DNA from: Lomentospora prolificans
Lineage: Eukaryota; Ascomycota; Sordariomycetes; Microascales; Microascaceae
DNA: 64,000 nt
Direction: 5' to 3'
NCBI GenBank assembly: GCA_029532625.1
Contig: JARFXM010000007.1
Coordinates: forward strand, 1,178,001-1,242,000
This document shows positions 61,135 to 64,000 of this stretch, in pieces (within the stretch, counting starts at the first letter, position 1; each line of letters starts with the position of its first letter). The notes beneath the pieces are model-generated. The model was not told the origin of the DNA. It did not search any database and worked only from the letters and a program-made list of their open reading frames with translations. Position numbers and translations under genes: made by a program.

Positions 61135-62806
61135 GCCGACCAGACTCCTCTCGGGAGTCCTGGTTCTATGACTCGCACCGGTGTTTGGCGCATTCCGTGA
61201 TGGTGATTCAAACTCTTCCCTGACCTTTCCGTCGTGGTCGATTTTGATTTTGGACGAGAGATGATTTCCTTGCCTCTGCATGACACCATGATACCCAGTC
61301 GTTGAGTCGTTTCTTTTCTGCCCATGATGCATTTTCGCCCTTGACTTGACACAAAAAGGTGACGCATGCCCTTGGCATCATCTCCTTCTTTCTTTCGACA
61401 TTGCACATGCACCCTGCCTATGTCTCTAGATGTGTCTCACCGCGTGCTATCGCGTTGCGTTTTGACGAACCCGGCCGAGTACATATTGGGCGCAACGACT
61501 CTAGGATGAAGCTGTGACACGGCACCTCGTACCACAACGCGAGAGCTTAGGTTTTGGCGCACAGTTTAAGGCGGTACTCTCGTATCACTTTGACATTGTC
61601 TCACGACTTCTGACAGCAGGGTGATACCTATATTGGACGTACTTTATCCTGTCCTGACGTTACGGGCTAACGAGACAATGGACCCCTTGGTCTCACTCTC
61701 GTCTGCCATGACATTTCTTAAGCAAGCGTCTCGCGGTCTGAATGTATTCAGCTTGTGAGCCGAAGGATATGTCTATTTTTTGCCCTATGGGCGCCGGGAC
61801 CTTGAATGCTCCTCGCCGCCTGTTTTCCTGCTAATGACTTCTTGGGTTTGTTAACCACTGCCCGCCTTTTCATTGTCCACCTTGTCGCAAGGAAGTCCCT
61901 GCATTGAGTCGCCTCTTAAGCTGGTGGTCTTGGACCACATTGATGCGACCTTTGGTCTATGGGCCGGGTTGTGTGAGTTGCCGTAATGCGACACATTGTA
62001 CGCTGGGAGATCTCATAGTTATGCTTCCCATGCCAATAGTGGCACACGCTACAGCCAGCTGACTGTCTCTGTGCACTCTTTATGAAAGGAGGGTCCTGTC
62101 GTTGCTTCTCCCCGAAGTAGTCTTGCCTAAATTGTTGAAACATTCTGCGAAGGTACGCAGCGACAGGATACATCTGGCCCAGGCCTTCAGGCGAGGTCGG
62201 CATAAGTATTCAAAGAACAATTTGATCACTCGTCGGAGACGGATTTCGGTGAATACTAGGAAAGGAGGAACTAAGCGAACGGGAAGTCTTGGTTTTCGCT
62301 CTTCTTGCCTCTTCCACTTCTTTCGACCCATGTATTACTTGCTCTGATCGTTTCTTCCAAAGGAAAAAAGGGGGGTTGGTCTGATTTGTTTATATGGACA
62401 CTGGAACTGGGTTGGGTTCCTCTGAATTTACAGTTTTGACAGGGAAGGGGGGAAATAGTCGTTTTTTTTTTAATGAGATCGTCCGTTGATTGGCAATGCT
62501 ATTTTTTTGAGCCTGGAGGCACTATGATGTCAATGTTTCCCATGTGCTGTTACTTTCCTACATAGTTCCGACATCTTGTAAGAACTGGAGATATCAGTGT
62601 TTTCGGTCGTCCACGATGAGAAAGTTTGAGACAAGAAATCCCGAGGAATAGTTACATAAATCTCATGCCATTACAGCCTATGTGCTTTTTGAACTACTAA
62701 ACGCCCAAACAGGAAGAGAAGAACGAATACGGACATGTCCTCCACACGAGTTAACAAGACACTGCTGCTCCCACCCCATCACCGCCTTCTTCTACCACCG
62801 CCTTCT
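61135..62806. other. Convergent spacer between KH-protein and HAS1 genes
   Basis: About 1.7 kb containing the 3' ends of both genes. T-rich runs occur at 62463-62471 and elsewhere. Short frames on both strands lack motifs. No gene seen. Confidence 0.6.
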
Positions 62807-64000
62807 CTAATGCCGACCAGCCCTCTTCCTCCCCGGCTGGCTTCCATATGCCCTCCTCCCCTGTACCTTGCTATCCCTTCCGCTAGCGCCCACGACGACA
62901 TCGACCCTAGGGGGCACGCTAAAGCCGAAGCTCTTGGCGACCTTTGCGAGGTCGAGCTTGTTGACGTCGAAGACGGTGCGGAGGGAGTGGGAGGCGTAGG
63001 CGTGGAGGTAGGACCTGTAGCCTTCCTTTGCGCTCTTGTTGAGGTAGTAGTTTTGGGAGATGAGCTTCTCGAGCTGGGACTGGACGTTGATGACCTTTTT
63101 GGAGGGGAACTCGAACTCGACGATGGGGACGCGTGCGGCCTTGAGGTGGGTGAGGAAGCCGACCTCGTTGGGTTGGAGGAACATGAGGGAGCGGCCTTTG
63201 GAGTTGGCGCGGGCTGTGCGGCCGACGCGGTGGATGTAGTCGCGGGGATCGTCGGGGGGGTCGAATTGGACGATCCAGTCGACGGCGGGAATCTAGTGCT
63301 TGTTAGGAATCTAATCGTTTCTAGTCCGAGAGGATTGTGAACGGTGTGAAAACTTACATCGAGACCTCGGGCAGCAACGTCGGTGCAGATCAGAGTACCT
63401 TGCTTAGCATTGCAGAATTCGAAAAAGGTATTCGTCCGCTTCTGCTGCTTCTGCTTGCCGTGGAGTGCGAGCACGGGGATGTCGATAAAATTGAGGAGTT
63501 CCGAATGGTACGTCACGCAAGCGCAGCTGCTGAAGAAGACAATGACCTTCTTCTTCTGGTTGAGCTTGAGGAAGGAGAAGAGCAGGAGGAACCGCTTGTC
63601 CGCCTCGCAGATGATGTAACCCTGCTCCAGACCCTCAACGGTGCTGAACTTTTGCTCCTCATCAACGTTGATGTAGAGAGGTCCAGGCCGCAGCGAGATG
63701 CGTGCGAGGTCCTCAACCTTGGTGGTCTGGGTGGCGGAGAAGAGCATGGTTTGCCTATCCTCCTTGGGGAGGATCTTGATAATTTGGCGCATCTCGTCCT
63801 CGAAACCGATTTCTAATATCCTGTCGGCCTCGTCGATGATTAGAGATTTGAGGTTCTTGAAGACGAACTTGGTGTTTTGAAGGTGATCTAGTAAGCGGCC
63901 GGGAGTCGCTACGATGAGGTTGATACCCTTCTCGAGCTTCTCGGCTTCGGCTCTCCTGTTAGCGCCGCCAATGACGATGCCGTAGGTCTGTGTGTGGTGC
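62807..64000 (-). CDS. has1: DEAD-box RNA helicase HAS1 (C-terminal part, cut by window edge)
   Basis: Partial: the coding sequence enters from beyond 64000 and ends at 62807. Exons visible are 64000-63358 (first codon incomplete) and 63292-62807, joined over a 65-bp intron with a GTAAGT donor; about 376 residues are present. HAS1 is an ATP-dependent helicase of the nucleolus needed for 18S rRNA maturation and release of snoRNAs. Motifs in order: ATPGRLLDH (Ib), DEAD in [10 protein letters not shown] (II), FSAT (III), TDVAARGLD (V), HRVGRTAR (VI). [22 protein letters not shown] at the edge and the tail with [22 protein letters not shown] are typical of HAS1 rather than other DEAD proteins. 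A basic C-terminal tail follows. The missing part includes the Q motif and Walker A. Confidence 0.95.

Noticed and set aside
62735..63340. 201-codon + strand frame, Val/Leu/Asp-rich
   Set aside because: It is antisense to the last exon of HAS1, whose motifs are certain.

Overview
The window is nuclear DNA of a filamentous ascomycete (Pezizomycotina, most likely Eurotiomycetes). The evidence is short introns of 52-75 bp with GTAAGT/GTATGT-type donors, Zn(II)2Cys6 and CFEM gene families, and a PaxB-type terpene cyclase. The housekeeping genes (YOS9, HAS1, a three-KH protein) are of fungal type. No bacterial operon, rRNA, tRNA, CRISPR array or intact transposon was seen. About 20 kb of the 64 kb is genic (13 genes, one of them broken).

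Layout. 1-15.06 kb: no recognisable gene, near-balanced base composition, unusually rich in GCTGGC/GCCAGC. 15.1-16.3 kb (-): membrane terpene cyclase with a 430-bp intron. 18.6-20.5 kb (-): amino-acid permease. 20.5-28.2 kb: gene-free. 28.2-28.6 kb (+): small Cys-rich protein with six 8-residue repeats. 29.8-30.5 kb (+): CFEM protein, probably GPI-anchored. 31.0-33.1 kb (-): unrecognised multi-pass membrane protein. 33.7-35.1 kb (-): decayed FAD-dependent monooxygenase. 35.5-37.0 kb (-): Zn2Cys6 regulator. 37.6-38.5 kb (+): SDR enzyme, divergent from the regulator. 39.0-41.8 kb (-): CM1 (centrosomin motif 1) protein. 41.8-48.0 kb: gene-free. 48.0-49.6 kb (-): YOS9. 49.6-54.3 kb: gene-free. 54.3-56.4 kb (+): C2H2 regulator. 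59.2-61.1 kb (+): three-KH RNA-binding protein. 62.8-64.0 kb (-): HAS1 RNA helicase, cut by the window edge.

How the parts relate. The left and middle part (15-38.5 kb) has an accessory, secondary-metabolism flavour: terpene cyclase, broken FAD monooxygenase of the class that epoxidises prenyl chains before such cyclases act, pathway-type regulator, SDR and transporter. No prenyltransferase, polyketide synthase, prenyl-diphosphate synthase or P450 was found, so this is at most a fragment of a cluster, and the loss of the monooxygenase suggests decay. The right part (39-64 kb) carries conserved cellular genes: microtubule nucleation, ER-associated degradation, transcription, RNA binding and ribosome assembly.

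Exon boundaries were set by hand from splice signals and from reading-frame and family continuity. They are strong for the permease, regulator, KH protein, YOS9, HAS1, CFEM and terpene cyclase genes. Statements about the gene-free tracts rest on visual reading only.
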